A DNA stretch of 64,000 nucleotides from Salvelinus alpinus (GCF_045679555.1 NC_092087.1:86725864-86789863), one strand, 5' to 3'. Shown: positions 1 to 11,215, counted from the first letter of the stretch. Numbers and translations are program-made. The notes: generated by a model from the sequence alone, not told the origin.

Positions 1-132
1 TTGGAGCTCGAAGCCTAAGATGTTCACTGTACCCTGCAATCACACCTGCAACCCTGTGCATGTGACTATTAAACACTCACCAGTCTTTTCCTTGTTTTAC
101 TGTCCTTCTGGTCCACACAAGGATAGTAAAAC

Positions 133-605
<473 letters not shown>

Positions 606-690
606 ACTGGATGCGTCCCAAATGGCACCCCATGTGCCCTGGTTAAAAGTAGTACACTATTTAGGGAATAGGGTGCCATTTGGGACACAG
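606..690. repeat. short palindromic salmonid repeat
   Basis: Inverted arms, CGTCCCAAATGGCACCC on the left and GGGTGCCATTTGGGACAC on the right, around AGTAGTACACTATTTAGGG. The same repeat type recurs at 18345-18455 and, in part, at 56009-56075. Non-coding foldback element. Confidence 0.75.
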
Positions 691-1294
691 ACACTGTTAG
701 CCATTGTGTTTAGTACTGGTACCTAATAATAATGTCCTTAATAATGTTGGGTCAATAACAACATAATAAACTAATGAAACAGAACACTGGCTTGTACTTG
801 ACCAAGTCACACTGATGTCTATAGTAGTATAAGCCACTATCATATTCTGTTACACTGTTGGCCCTTATGTACAGCAGAGGAGGCTGGTGATAGAAGGAGA
901 TGGTGCAGCAGTGGACTATTTTGTGTTTTTTATGCTGGTCTTAACTGTTTTAGTTCTTAATGTCTCTGCCATCATTTCCCATGTCTGAAACAGCTTCTAA
1001 ACATCAGAACAGTGATCACTAAACTTGATTTGGACGAACATTTCTACTTCAACGAGTCTGCAACTTTGGACATTCTGCTTACTCTGGACCAGACCCTGAT
1101 CCCCGGCAACAGAGAGTCAAGCGAGCAGGCATCCTGATGAGATTACGTCGGTGATCAAATAGACCACCAAATAGACCAACAAACTGGATGAGCTCGAGAC
1201 TATCCTGTCAACGGGACCTGAATAACTGTAATATATGTTTCTCAGAGTTGTGGCTGAACGAGGACATGGATATACATCTTGTTGATTTGTCTAC

Positions 1295-1510
1295 ATTCTT
1301 TGAAAACAAATGGTGCTATCTAGAACCTTAGAGGGTTATTTGGCTCTCCCCATAGGATAACACTTTGAAGAACCCTTTATGTTTCCAGATAGAACATTTT
1401 TGGATTCCATCTAGAACCCTTTCCACAGAGGGTTCTACATGGAACACAAAAAGGTTCTACCTGGAACCAAAACTAATTATATCTAGAACCAAAAAGGGTG
1501 CTCCTTCTTT
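1295..1510. mobile_element. foldback MITE with AGAACCCTTT arms
   Basis: Repeated and inverted copies of AGAACC/GGTTCT motifs (TAGAACCTTAGAGGGTT, AGAACCCTTT, AGGTTCTACCTGGAACC). The same family is at 32145-32355 in a gene B intron. No coding capacity. Confidence 0.65.
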
Positions 1511-1612
1511 TTCAACCTCACCTGTGCTCCTCCTTTTTGAACCTCACCTGTGCAACTAGGGGCAACACAACTCTAGTTCATCTTTACTCTGCACATGCAT
1601 AAAAAGCCCTCC

Positions 1613-2005
1613 TGTCACGACTTCTGCCGAAGTCGTTGCCTCTCCTTGTTCGGGCGGTGTTCGGCGGTCGACGTCACCGGTCTTCTAGTCATCATTGATC
1701 CATTTTTCATTTTTCCATTGGTTTTGTCTTGTCTTCTCACACACCTGTTTCCAATCCCATCCATTACATGTTGTGTATTTAACCCTCTGTTTCTCCTCAT
1801 GTCTTTGTCAGAGATTGTTTCTTGTTAGTGTTGTTTTTTATGTGTATAGGTGCGCAACGGGTCTTCGTACCCATATTTGTTTTTGTTCGTTTCTTATTAG
1901 TGTTATGGAGCATATACTTGGACAGTCATTAAAAGACTCCATTTTACACTCCGTTTGACTCTCCTGCGCCTGACTTCCCTTCCACCTGTACACACGACTC
2001 TGACA
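1613..2005 (+). mobile_element. solo LTR with 5-bp target duplication
   Basis: Begins TGTCACGACTTC and ends CTCTGACA, with 5-bp direct repeats CCTCC on each side (1608-1612 and 2006-2010). Removing it rejoins the LINE reading frame leading to KSDH. Related LTRs are at 44544-44815 and, inverted, at 44820-45105. No internal retroelement genes are present, so it is a solo LTR. Confidence 0.8.
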
Positions 2006-2593
2006 CCTCCTTTTGGCAAATCAGACCATATCTTTATCCTCCTGCTTCCTGCCTACAAGCAAAAACTCAAACAGGACGTACCAGAGACGTGCTCAATACA
2101 GAAGTGGTCCGATCAAGTGGATGCTCAGCTACAGGACTGTTTCACTAGCACAGACTGGAATATGTTCCGGGATTCATCCAATAACATTGAGGAATTGACC
2201 ACGTCATTCACCGCTTCATTAATAAGTGCATCGCCGTACCCCAACCAGAAGCCATGGATTACAGGCAACATCTGCACAGAGCTAAAGGCTAGAGCTTCCG
2301 CTTTCAAGGAACGGGACACTAATCCGGGCGCTTAAAAACAAATTCTGCTACGACCTCCAATGAGCAAAAAAAACGGCAAAGCGTCAATACAGGACTAAGG
2401 CCGAATCCTACTATGCTGGCTCTGAAGCGAGAAGGACGTGGCAGGGCTTGCAAACTATCATGGATTACAAAGGGAAATCCAGCCGTGAGCTGCCCAGTGA
2501 CACAAGTCCACCAGACGAGCTACAGTAAATTACATCTATGCTCGCTTAGTCTATTATCTATCCTGATGCCTAGTAACTTTACCCCTACCTATT

Positions 2594-2860
2594 GGGCAGC
2601 AGGTAGCCTAGCGGTTAAGAGCGCTGGGCCAGTAAAGGTTGCTGTTTTGACTTCCTGAACTGGCAAAAGTACTAAATTCTGCAGTTCTGCCCTTGAGCAA
2701 GGGAGTTAACCCCCAACAACAACTGCCCCAGGGCATCGATTACGTACATTAATACAGCCCCACACACCTCTCTGATTCAGAGTGGTTAAATGTAGAAGTC
2801 ACATTTCAGTTGAATGCATTCAGTTGTGCAACTGACTAGGTATCCCCCTTTCACCTTATA
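2594..2860 (+). mobile_element. tRNA-derived SINE
   Basis: Starts GGGCAGCAGGTAGCCTAGCGG, which has an A-box-like tRNA head, and ends with CAACTGACTAGGTATCCCCC, a tail common in salmonid SINEs. Inserted in the LINE remnant. Confidence 0.75.
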
Positions 2861-3004
2861 TGTATGTACATAAACACCTCAATTACCTCATACCCCTGCA
2901 CATCGACCCGGTACTGTGAAACAGACATGTTATTTTTACTCGTTATTGATATTCGTTATTCACTCTGTATTTATTCCTTGTGTCACTATTTCCCCCAAAA
3001 CATT

Positions 3005-4465
3005 TATACAGTGTAAGTATTCAGACCCCTTTAGTTTTTTCGACATTTTGTTAAGTTACAGCCTTATTCTAAAATGGAATAAATAAACAATTTCCCTCAT
3101 CATTCTACACACGATACCCCATAAAGACAAAGCAAAAACTGTTTTTTGAATTTACATAAGTATTCATAACCTTTGTTTTGAGATTCGAAATTGAGCTCAG
3201 GTGCATCCTTTTTCCATTCATCATCCTTCAAATGTGATTGGAGTCCACCTGTGGTAAATTCAATTGATTGGACATGATTTGGAAAGGCACACACTTGTCT
3301 ATATAAGGTCCCACAGTTGACAGTGCATGTCAGAGCAAAAACCAAGCCATGACGTCGAAGAAATTATCCGTAGAGCTCCGAGACAGGATTGGGTTTAAGC
3401 AAAGAACTCGGGAAGGGTACCAAAAAATGTCTGCACTATTGAAGGTCCCCAAGAACACAGTGGCCTCCATAATTCCTAAATGGAAGAACGGAGCAATCGG
3501 GGGAGAAGGGCCTTGGTCAGGTAGGTGACCAAGAACCCGATGGTCACTCCTACAGAGCTCCAGTGTTCCTCTGTGGAGATGGGAGAACCTTCCAGAAGGA
3601 CAACCATCTCTGCAGCACTCCACCAATCAGGCCTTTATGGTAGAGTGGCCAGATGGAAGCCACTCCTCAGTAAAAGGCACATGACAGCCAGCTTGAACTT
3701 TGACTAAAGGCACCTAAATGAGATTCTCTGGTCTGATGAAACCAAGATGGAACTATTTGGCCTGAATAGCCAAGTGTCACGTCTGGAAGTAACCTGGCAC
3801 ATCCCTACGATGAAGCATGGTGTTGGCAGCATAATGCTGTGGGGATGTTTTTCAGCTGCAGGACTGGTATACTAGTCAGGATCGAGGGAAAGATGAACGG
3901 AGCAAAGTACAGAGAGATCCGTGATAAAAACCTGCTCCAGAGCACTCAGGACCTTCCAACAAGACAACGACACTAGGCACATAGTCAAGACAACGCAGGA
4001 GTGGCTTCGGGACAAGTCTCTGAATGTCCTTTAGTGGCCCATCCAGAGGCAGGACAAACCTGATGGAACATCTCTGGAGAGACCTGAAAATAGCTGTGCA
4101 GCGACGCACCCCATCCAACCTGACAGAGCTTGATAGGATCTGCAGAGAAGAATTAGAGAAACTCCCCAAATACAAGTTTGCCAAGCTTGTTGCATCATAC
4201 CCAAGAAGACTCAAGGCTGTTATCACTGACAAGGTGCTTCAACCAAGTACTGAGTAAAAGGTCTTAAGTATGTAAATGTGATATTTCAGTTTAACATTTT
4301 TTATAAATTTGCAAAAATTTCGAAAAAAATGTTTTGCTTTTATCATTATGGGGTATTGTGTGTAGATTGATGAGGGGGAAAAAAATAATTTAATCAATTT
4401 TAGAATAAGGCTGTAACGTAACAAAATGTGGAAAAAGCCTAGGGGTCTGAATACTTCCCGAATGC
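3005..4465 (+). mobile_element. Tc1-like transposon with dead transposase
   Basis: Ends are inverted copies: AAGTATTCAGACCCC on the left and GGGGTCTGAATACTTC on the right. A degenerate transposase runs on the plus strand from about 3344 to 4257. The N-terminal part reads LSVELRDRIG, there is a KVPKNTVASII helix-turn-helix segment, and a C-terminal block reads EHLWRDLKIAVQRR then LVASYPRRL. Several stops and frame changes separate these blocks, so no product is expected. It sits inside the 3' part of the LINE remnant. Confidence 0.85.
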
Positions 4466-4516
4466 ACCCTATTTTTTACTTTAACTCTGCATTGTTGGAA
4501 AGGACACGTTAGTTAG

Positions 4517-4735
4517 CATTTCAATCCACTGTCACTGTGTCTCGTGTTAATACTACTCCTCAACACAACCCACCATCACTGTGTCTCATGTTAATACTAC
4601 TCCTAAACACAACCCACCATCACTGTGTCTCATGTTAATACTACTCCTAAACACAACCCACCATCACTGTGTCTCATGTTAATACTACTCCTAAACACAA
4701 CCCACCATCACTGTATCTCATATTAGTACTACCCC
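4517..4735. repeat. 44-bp minisatellite, about five copies
   Basis: Unit CCCACCATCACTGTGTCTCA followed by TGTTAATACTACTCCTAAACACAA. The same unit is expanded to about 12 copies at 52180-52695. The unique sequence after it (CTCCACAACAATCTATTGCT) is also shared between the loci, so the two sites are paralogous. Confidence 0.9.
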
Positions 4736-5051
4736 TAAAGCTCTTACGAAGCATCCACTCATCCACTTTAACTCTTACTTTAGGCCATTTTCAAACAAGT
4801 CTCCACAACAATCTATTGCTTTCAGAGTCCTTAAAATACCATGCAAAAGTATTATATGTGAAACCCCATGTACAATACTGTATCAGATTACTACGCAGAA
4901 ATACATCTACAGAGTATACTGTAAATAACAGAAAAACAAAACAACATACATTACAATAGCATCACCATGCACATAACAGGATACAGAAGTTCATGGATAC
5001 AAACAAATTATAAAATAAACATATTTTAAGATATCGTCAAGCATACTTACA

Positions 5052-5140
5052 GAGTGAAGGGGACATGTGTTGTAAGTTAACTTACTGGAAGTCTATGTAA
5101 ATAGACACTGAGTGTGAGGTTTGAAGTCTGTGGTTGACAA
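5052..5140 (-). other. orphan 5' non-coding exon of the receptor family
   Basis: On the minus strand the segment ends CTTCACTCT followed by donor GTAAGTATGC. Two similar exons lie upstream of genes B (ending 39511-39510) and A (ending 11121-11120), about 400 and 1900 bases from their leaders. No leader exon lies to its left in the window, so it is probably a leftover of another duplicated copy. The upstream boundary is approximate. Confidence 0.45.
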
Positions 5141-5406
5141 CTTTGAAGCAGTCAGGGACAATAGAGTTGAATAGAGGGCGTTCTTGCTTCAAAGCCTTTT
5201 TTGGCATGACTAAAGCCATTGAATACACCATTTCAGTTGGTAAACCAACTGCTATTAAACTTATGGAAGTTGAAGAAGAAGACATTAACTACTTTAAAAT
5301 GGAAATAGCCCTCAATGGCGCTGCTCATTCTGTCACAGAAGACATCATGACAAAGGTGCAAAAATGTACCCTCTACCCAACTCTATGTCAGGGACCAAGA
5401 AGCTGA
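5134..5406 (+). other. unrecognised 90-codon open frame, possible retro-fragment
   Basis: I do not recognise this frame. It contains acidic stretches (MEVEEEDINYFK) and is not repetitive. Its 3' part, around CAACTCTATGTCAGGGACCA, has a close copy at 45949-46000 far away, which suggests a dispersed fragment and not a host exon. No start context or splice sites support expression. Confidence 0.25.
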
Positions 5407-5742
5407 TGCAGAGGGCTTCCTTCCGCAGTCACACAGACAGTGTTCGAGAGCATCAAAACTGTGATGTATGATGGGTAAATTGTGACTGACTGAATGATCT
5501 ATAAATAATATTGAGTAGTTATTCATCATGCAAGGTGATTTGTAGATCTCGACTCGCCTATAAAGTCGGCTGCAATGTCTAACACTCTCACATTTACAAA
5601 AATCCCATTCAAGTCACGGGACTGATATTAAGATTTCACATGTTAACATTCTCACATCATGTTCAAATCATCTGTAAGTGACTTTGGTGAGCTTCACAAC
5701 ACATTTTTTAAAACGTTTGATTGATTTCGAAATTATGTGCGA

Positions 5743-6056
5743 GTCCAGGTTCTGTGGTGGTTCTCTTCCCTCCAGGTTCTGTGGTGGTTCTCTTCCCTCC
5801 AGGTTCTGTGGTGGTTCTATCAGTCCAGGTTCTGTGGTGGTTCTATCAGTCCAGGTTCTGTGGTGGTTCTATCAGTCCAGGTTCTGTGATGGTTCTATCA
5901 GTCCACATTCTGTGGTGGTTGTCTTCAGTCTAGGTTCTGTGGTGGTTCTCTTCAGTCCAGGTTCTGTGGTGGTTCTATCAGTCCAGGTTCTGTTGTGGTT
6001 CTCTTCTCTCCAGGTTCTGTGGTGGTTCTATCAGTTCAGGTTCTGTGGTGGTTTTC
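5743..6056. repeat. 26/27-bp minisatellite overlapping the gene A terminal exon
   Basis: About 12 units of the type CCAGGTTCTGTGGTGGTTCT plus six or seven bases. On the minus strand the first unit carries the last codons (KPPQNLN) and TGA stop of the candidate gene A terminal exon. The array therefore begins inside coding sequence and extends downstream. Confidence 0.9.
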
Positions 6057-6138
6057 TCCCCTGAATGGTCTGATACACGGAGGGCTGAGAGTCTCTCTGA
6101 AGAGCTGTGAACGTGTCACTGGGCGAGTCCCTCACACT
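6031..6138 (-). CDS. gene A candidate terminal exon, ITIM-like
   Basis: Acceptor TCTCTCTCAG precedes a frame reading SVRDSPSDTFTALQ, then SVYQTIQGRKPPQNLN and a stop. SVYQTI fits the ITIM pattern (S at -2, I at +3). DTFTALQ resembles the DTYTAL tail motifs of fish leukocyte receptors, with Phe in place of the first Tyr. An acceptor two bases downstream is also possible. The stop codon lies in the first unit of the adjoining minisatellite. Confidence 0.45.
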   Translation of the reverse strand, partial: SVRDSPSDTFTALQRDSQPSVYQTIQGRKPPQNLN

Positions 6139-9100
6139 CTGAGAGAGACAGCGACACAGGAAACACAGTATGAGCACTTTACACACTGCTCTATAGCATT
6201 CTCTCTCACTTCTACTTTCTGTGTTCATCTCTCTCCTCTGTCTCTGTCTTTCTCTCACTCACCCACTTACCCACTCACACAAACAAACACAAAAACTACA
6301 TACAAAATAAACACATTAAATCTTCTTAATAGGGGGGCGCTGTTTTCACTTTGGAAAAAATCGTGCCCAAATTAAACGGCCTCATACTCTGTTCTAGATC
6401 ATACAATATGCATATTATTATTACTATTGGATAGAAAACACTCTGAAGTTTCTAAAACTGTTTGAATTATATCTGTGAGTAAAACAGAACTCATTTGGCA
6501 GCAAACTTCCATACAGGAAGTGAAAATTCTGAAAATGAGGCTCTGTGTCAGGGCCTGCCTATTCAACTGGCTTTTATTTATGGATCTGTATGCACTTCAT
6601 ACGCCTTCCACTAGATGTCAACAGGCAGTAGAAGGTTGAATGGGGTGTGTAGCTTGATGTGAGGCCGAATAAGAGCTTTTGGAGTGACAGGTCCGCCCTT
6701 TTGTCAGTTTTCATCTGCGCGCCGGGGAACCTCACATTGTCTTCTGAAAAGCGTTCGGTATACACTACAAATTGCTCCGGCTCTGATTTTATTGGATACC
6801 TATGAGAAGAACATCATAAAGTAGGATTTTTCAACCGAGTTTGACCAGTTTGTTCAACGTTTATTGGGACTTTTGGAATTTTTCGTTCCAGGCGCAAACA
6901 TTTCTTGGACACGTGAGCTCCACATGGCTAGCCAAAGTTGCTAATTCGACAGAAGAAATGGACATTCTAAAACCAAACAATGATTTATTCTGGAAATAGG
7001 ACTCCTTGCACCACATTCTGATGGAAGATCAGCAAAAGTAAGAGAATATTTATGATGTTATTTCGTATTTCTGTGTAATATGTTGGCTCCAACACGGCGG
7101 AGAATAGGTGAGCGCTGTCTCACAATAATGCATGCTGTATGTTGTAGTAAAGTTATTTTGAAAAATCTAACACAGCGGTTGCATTAAGAACCAGTGCATC
7201 TTTCATTTGCCATACAACAAGTATTTTTATGTAAAGTTTATGATGAGTTCTTTGGTAGATTAGGTGACTGTCCAAAATATCTCCGGACATTTTGGTGAAT
7301 TGTTGCTACGTATTCACAATGTATAACCATGATTTGCAGCTCTAAATATGCACATTTTCGAACAAAACATGAATGTATTGTATAACATGATGTTATAAGA
7401 CTGTCATCTGATGAAGTTGTCCAAAGGTTAGTGATGCATTTTATCTCTATTGCTGTTTTTTGTGAAAGCTATGTTGGCGGTGAATAAATAGCTTTGTGTG
7501 TTTGGCTATTGTGGTAAGCTAATATAATTCTATATTGTGTTTTCGCTGTAAAACACTTAAAAAATCGGAAATATTGGCTGGATTCACAAGATGTTTATCT
7601 TTAATTTGCTGTACACCATGTATTTTTCATAAATGTTTTATGATGAGTATTTAGGTATTTCACGTTGCAATCTGTAATTATTCTGGCTGCTTTGGTGCTA
7701 TTTGTGATGGTGGCTGCAATGTAAAACTACGATATATACCTCAAATATGCACATTTTCGAACAAAACATAAATGTATTGTATAACATGATGTTATAAGAC
7801 TGTCATCTGATGAAGTTGTTCAAGGTTAGTGAATAATTTTATCTCTATTTTGGGGTTTTGTGAAAGCTACCTATGCGGTGGAAACATGGTGAAAACATGC
7901 CGTTGTGTGTTTGGCTATTGTGGTTAGCTAATATAAATACATATTGTGTTTTCGCTGTGAAACATTTTAAAAATCGGAAATGATGGCTGGATTCACAAGA
8001 TGTTTATCTTTCATTTGCTGTATTGGACTTGTGATTTCATGAAATTATATTATATGATATCCCTGTCCCGTTAGGCTAGGCTATGCTAGTCAGCTTTTTT
8101 GATGAGGATGCTCCCGGATCCGGGATGGGTATCACTGAAAGGTTAATGAATATGTTATAACATACTTACTGCCAGAGTGTCTGGTCCTCATTTTCAGTGG
8201 TGTGTGTGTCCCAGTTAGGGTCAGGATGGACACTCTGTGGACAGAGAGCTGTGTCAAGGTAACAGTGAAAATAGTAGAAAGCCCCAAAAAAAGCAGTAAC
8301 TTATCAACAGGAAGTTTGTTGATATCATGACCATCTGTAGAGCATCTATCCAGACTATCCAAATAAAGTGTGACTAAAAAACTATATCACTGTAAATCCC
8401 TTTATCACTTAGTTATCACTCTAATACAGAGATGGAAGAAATCCTATGTTATACAGATGTAAATACAAACCAAGACAATTTTCCTGAACTAAATGGAATT
8501 CAACAGTTTAACTATATTGAATGTAACTGTACCTGTGACAGTCACAGTGACTCCAGGATCACCACTATATTTCCTTACGGTCTGATCTGTTATAAATCTA
8601 AACTTGTAAGTAGCTGAGTCACACTCTCTCAGATCTCTGATCGTCAGGGTGTGACCATTCTTCTTGTTGCTACAGTACATCACATGACCAGTGTAGTCTG
8701 GTTCATCACTCAGAGTCACAGGATTCCCCTCAGCATCATGTTTAGTGAACCAGAAGGTTGTTGTGACTGTACCACTGGGATATGTGTAAGAGCAAGACAG
8801 CTCCACTGTTGACCCCTTCAAGACACAGATACTCTGAGTGATGTACGTAACATCCTGACCCAGTAACACTGCAACACAATCACACATTATAGTGATTATA
8901 CATTACAGACCCATTTCCTCACAGTAAGAGCATTTGTCCATACCTTGTTGCCGTACTCTACTTGCTGAGTGTGAATGGAAACCACAGAAAGGGCCTAAGT
9001 GTTACTCAGTGAGGTGTAGAAAACAACTATTCCAGAAAAGCAGAAGCCCCTAACAGACGATGTCACTGAACACACCAGAATAACATTATTACATTACTAA

Positions 9101-9177
9101 AACATTATGAATGAGACCATACCTGCCACAGACCAGAGAAAGACCACCAACACACTTCCTGCTGTTCTCAAGGCCAT
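6031..9177 (-). CDS. gene A: reduced Siglec-like receptor (spliced span)
   Basis: What is certain is a leader exon (9177-9123) and one V-set exon (8868-8533), joined in phase 1 like genes B and C. The V domain is closest by eye to the first V domain of gene B. No C2 domain or canonical family transmembrane exon was found 3' of it; a 1.8-kb dispersed repeat fills that space. Two candidate tail exons (8234-8170 and 6138-6031) have splice signals, and the last ends in an ITIM-like SVYQTI. I could not prove a continuous frame from V domain to tail. The gene may be a pseudogene, a secreted form, or a receptor whose middle exons were lost. A separate 5' non-coding exon lies at about 11121-11215. 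Confidence 0.5.
6318..8155. repeat. 1.8-kb salmonid dispersed repeat with internal direct duplication
   Basis: AT-rich, non-coding. Two internal copies of about 430-450 bp lie near 7140-7590 and 7590-8030; both contain CACATTTTCGAACAAAACAT, then GATGTTATAAGACTGTCATC, then GGCTGGATTCACAAGATG. It ends near GGATGCTCCCGGATCCGGGA. I recognise this block as recurrent in salmonid DNA. It separates the two candidate tail exons of gene A. Confidence 0.6.
8170..8234 (-). CDS. gene A candidate cytoplasmic exon
   Basis: A 65-base segment between acceptor CTCTCTGTCCACAG and donor GTAAGTATG. One open frame reads HPDPNWDTHTTENEDQTLW, reminiscent of the DPNSDTYTAL tail repeats of fish LITR/FcR-like receptors. 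A second frame, continuous with an upstream hydrophobic stretch (KLLLFLGLSTIFTV, about 8263-8304), is also open. Which frame is used, if any, is unresolved. Confidence 0.3.
8533..8868 (-). CDS. gene A V-set Ig exon
   Basis: Phase 1-1 exon of 336 bases with acceptor TTGTGTTGCAG and donor CAG/GTACAG. The V-set domain starts GQDVTYITQSIC, with B-strand Cys in VELSCSY, Trp-like TFWFTK, and the F-strand block DSATYKFRF. As in Siglecs, the F strand has no Cys and carries an Arg (YKFRF) where sialoadhesin has its sialic-acid-binding Arg. The usual E-strand Cys is absent here (GHTLTI), but extra Cys residues occur in MYCSN and RECDS. Confidence 0.85.
9123..9177 (-). CDS. gene A signal-peptide exon
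   Basis: A 55-base exon reading [18 protein letters not shown] plus one base, ending in donor GTATGGTCTC. Nearly identical to the leaders of genes B and C. An in-frame upstream ATG (MGDAT before MALRT) also exists in this leader type; MALRT is preferred because it begins the hydrophobic signal. Confidence 0.85.
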
Positions 9178-9264
9178 TGTTGCATCTCCCACCCTGCAGT
9201 CTTAGAAACATAAACAACAACTCACTCTATAGCTGGTGAATAACTCCACCTGATACATTAAAAC

Positions 9265-9415
9265 AGTCCAGGGTCCATATTCACAAAGTGTCTCAGAGTA
9301 GGAGAGCTGATCTAGGATCAGTTTAGACTTTTAGATCATCATTATATGGACCGGTAGGACCTGATCCTACATCAGCACTCCTACTCTGAGACACTTAATG
9401 AATACCGGCCCTGAT
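9265..9415. repeat. foldback MITE upstream of gene A leader
   Basis: Inverted arms: GTGTCTCAGAGTAGGAG on the left and CTCCTACTCTGAGACAC on the right, around GATCTAGGATCAG. The same element lies at the same place upstream of gene B (39205-39355), so it predates their duplication. Partial copies are at 49070-49155, 17745-17780 and 55055-55095. Confidence 0.85.
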
Positions 9416-9468
9416 GTCAAAACCAAAACTATAGGTCAAAAATGTAAGTAAAAGTAAAATGATACAGT

Positions 9469-9474
<6 letters not shown>

Positions 9475-9517
<43 letters not shown>
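9475..9517. repeat. (AT)n tract
   Basis: Alternating AT next to the left end of the Tc1 element. Such tracts are favoured by TA-targeting transposons. Confidence 0.9.
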
Positions 9518-11093
9518 CACTGCTCAAAAAAATAAAGGGAACACTTAAACAACACAATGTAACTCCAAGTCAATCACACTTCTGTGAAATCAAACTGTCC
9601 ACTTAGGAAGCAACACTGATTGACAATACATTTCACATGCTGTTGTGCAAATGGAATAGACAACAGGTGGAAATTATAGGCAATTAGCAAGACACCCCCA
9701 ATAAAGGAGTGGTTCTGCAGGTGGTGATCACAGACCACTTCTCAGTTCCTATGCTTCCTGGCTGATGTTTTGGTCACTTTTGAATGCTGGCGGTGCTTTC
9801 ACTCTAGTGGTAGCATGAGACGGAGTCTACAACCCACACAAGTGGCTCAGGTAGTGCAGCTCATCCAGGATGGCACATCAATGCGAGCTGTGGCAAGAAG
9901 GTTTGCTGTGTCTGTCAGCGTAGTGTCTAGAGCATGGAGGCGCTACCAGGAGACAGGCCAGTACATCAGGAGGCGTGGAGGAGGCCGTAGGAGGGCAACA
10001 ACCCAGCAGCAGGACCGCTACCTCCGCCTTTGTGCAAGGAGGAGCAGGAGGAGCACTGCCAGAGCCCTGCAAAATGACCTCCAGCAGGCCACAAATGTGC
10101 ATGTGTCTGCTCAAATGGTCAGAAACAGACTCCATGAGGGTGGTATGAGGGCCCGACGTCCACAGGTGGGGGTTGTGCTTACAGCCCAACACCGTGCAGG
10201 ACGTTTGGCATTTGCCAGAGAACACCAAGATAGGCAAATTCGCCACTGGCGCCCTGTGCTCTTCACAGATGAAAGCAGGTTCACACTGAGCACATGTGAC
10301 AGACGTGACAGAGTCTGGAGACGCCGTGGAGAACGTTCTGCTGCCTGCAACATCCTCCAGCATGACCGGTTTGGCGGTGGGTCAGTCATGGTGTGGGGTG
10401 GTATTTCTTTGGGGGGCCGCACAGCCCTCCATGTGCTCGCCAGAGGTAGCCTGACTGCCATTAGGTACCGAGATGAGATCCTCAGACCCCTTGTGAGACC
10501 ATATGCTGGTGCGGTTGGCCCTGGGTTCCTCCTAATGCAAGACAATGCTAGACCTCATATGGCTGGAGTGTGTCAGCAGTTCCTGCAAGAGGAAGGCATT
10601 GATGCTATGGACCTCCCGTTCCCCAGACCTGAATCCAATTGAGCACATCTGGGACATCATGTCTCGCTCCATCCACCAACGCCACGTTGCACCACAGACT
10701 GTCCAGGAGTTGGCGGATGCTTTAGTCCAGGTCTGGGAGGAGATCCCTCAGGAGACCATCCGCCACCTCATCAGGAGCATGCCCAGGCGTTGTTGGGAGG
10801 TCATACAGGCATGTGAAGGCCACACACACTACTGAGCCTCATTTTGACTTGTTTTAAGGACATTACATCAAAGTTGGATCAGCCTGTAGTGTGGTTTTCC
10901 ACTTAAATTTGGAGTGTGACTCCTAATCCAGACCTCCATGGGTTGATAAATTTGATTTCCATTGATAATTTTTGTGTGATTTTGTTGTCAGCACTTTCAA
11001 CTATGTAAAGAAAAAAGTATTTAATAAGAATATTTCATTCATTCAGATCTATGATGTGTTATTTTAGTGTTCCCTTTATTTTTTTGAGCAGTG
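9518..11093 (+). mobile_element. Tc1/mariner transposon with complete ends
   Basis: Perfect-looking terminal inverted repeats (CACTGCTCAAAAAAATAAAG on the left, its complement on the right), flanked by TA on both sides. The total length is 1576 bases. It lies in the intron between the gene A 5' non-coding exon and the leader. It carries one transposase gene with a single frame break. Confidence 0.95.
9770..10835 (+). pseudogene. Tc1-like transposase, one frameshift
   Basis: The N-terminal half has paired helix-turn-helix DNA-binding regions ([16 protein letters not shown]; a basic RRRGGGRRR linker). The DDE catalytic core follows: first Asp in FTDESRF, a [10 protein letters not shown] block, and second Asp in MQDNARPH. 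The frame then breaks near 10600, just before the third catalytic residue. The remaining part ([12 protein letters not shown], with the Glu) continues in another frame to 10835. Apart from this break it is nearly full length for the family, indicating a young copy. The nearest in-frame ATG may lie at 9812 (MRRSLQPTQ). Confidence 0.88.
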
Positions 11094-11120
11094 TATATTT
11101 AATGATCTCGTCAACTTACA

Positions 11121-11215
11121 TAGTGAAGGGGAAAGATCTTGTACAGTGAGTCAATTTACCGTCGTAGCAGTGCATAGAAAGAAGAAGTGTGATTTTAGTG
11201 ATTGACACATTTAGA
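11121..11215 (-). other. 5' non-coding exon of gene A
   Basis: Minus-strand segment ending CCCCTTCACTAT followed by donor GTAAGTTGAC. It aligns with 39511-39600 upstream of gene B, including GACTCACTGTACAA and a second possible donor 25-30 bases further upstream. The 5' limit is estimated. The Tc1 element at 9518-11093 lies in the intron that follows. Confidence 0.5.

Larger units (their letters stand above)
900..3000 (+). mobile_element. non-LTR retrotransposon (CR1/L2-like lineage), degraded and interrupted
   Basis: Around 1180-1290 a broken frame resembles the endonuclease region. An open frame at 1955-2335 holds the segment after the endonuclease (KSDH near its start, later [19 protein letters not shown]). 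The same protein block, with FKERDTNP, occurs in the minus-strand LINE at 28590-30960, so the two belong to one family. A MITE (1295-1510), an LTR (1613-2005) and a SINE (2594-2860) interrupt it. Its 3' region seems to resume at 4465-4510, beyond a Tc1 element. No catalytic domain survives. Confidence 0.7.
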
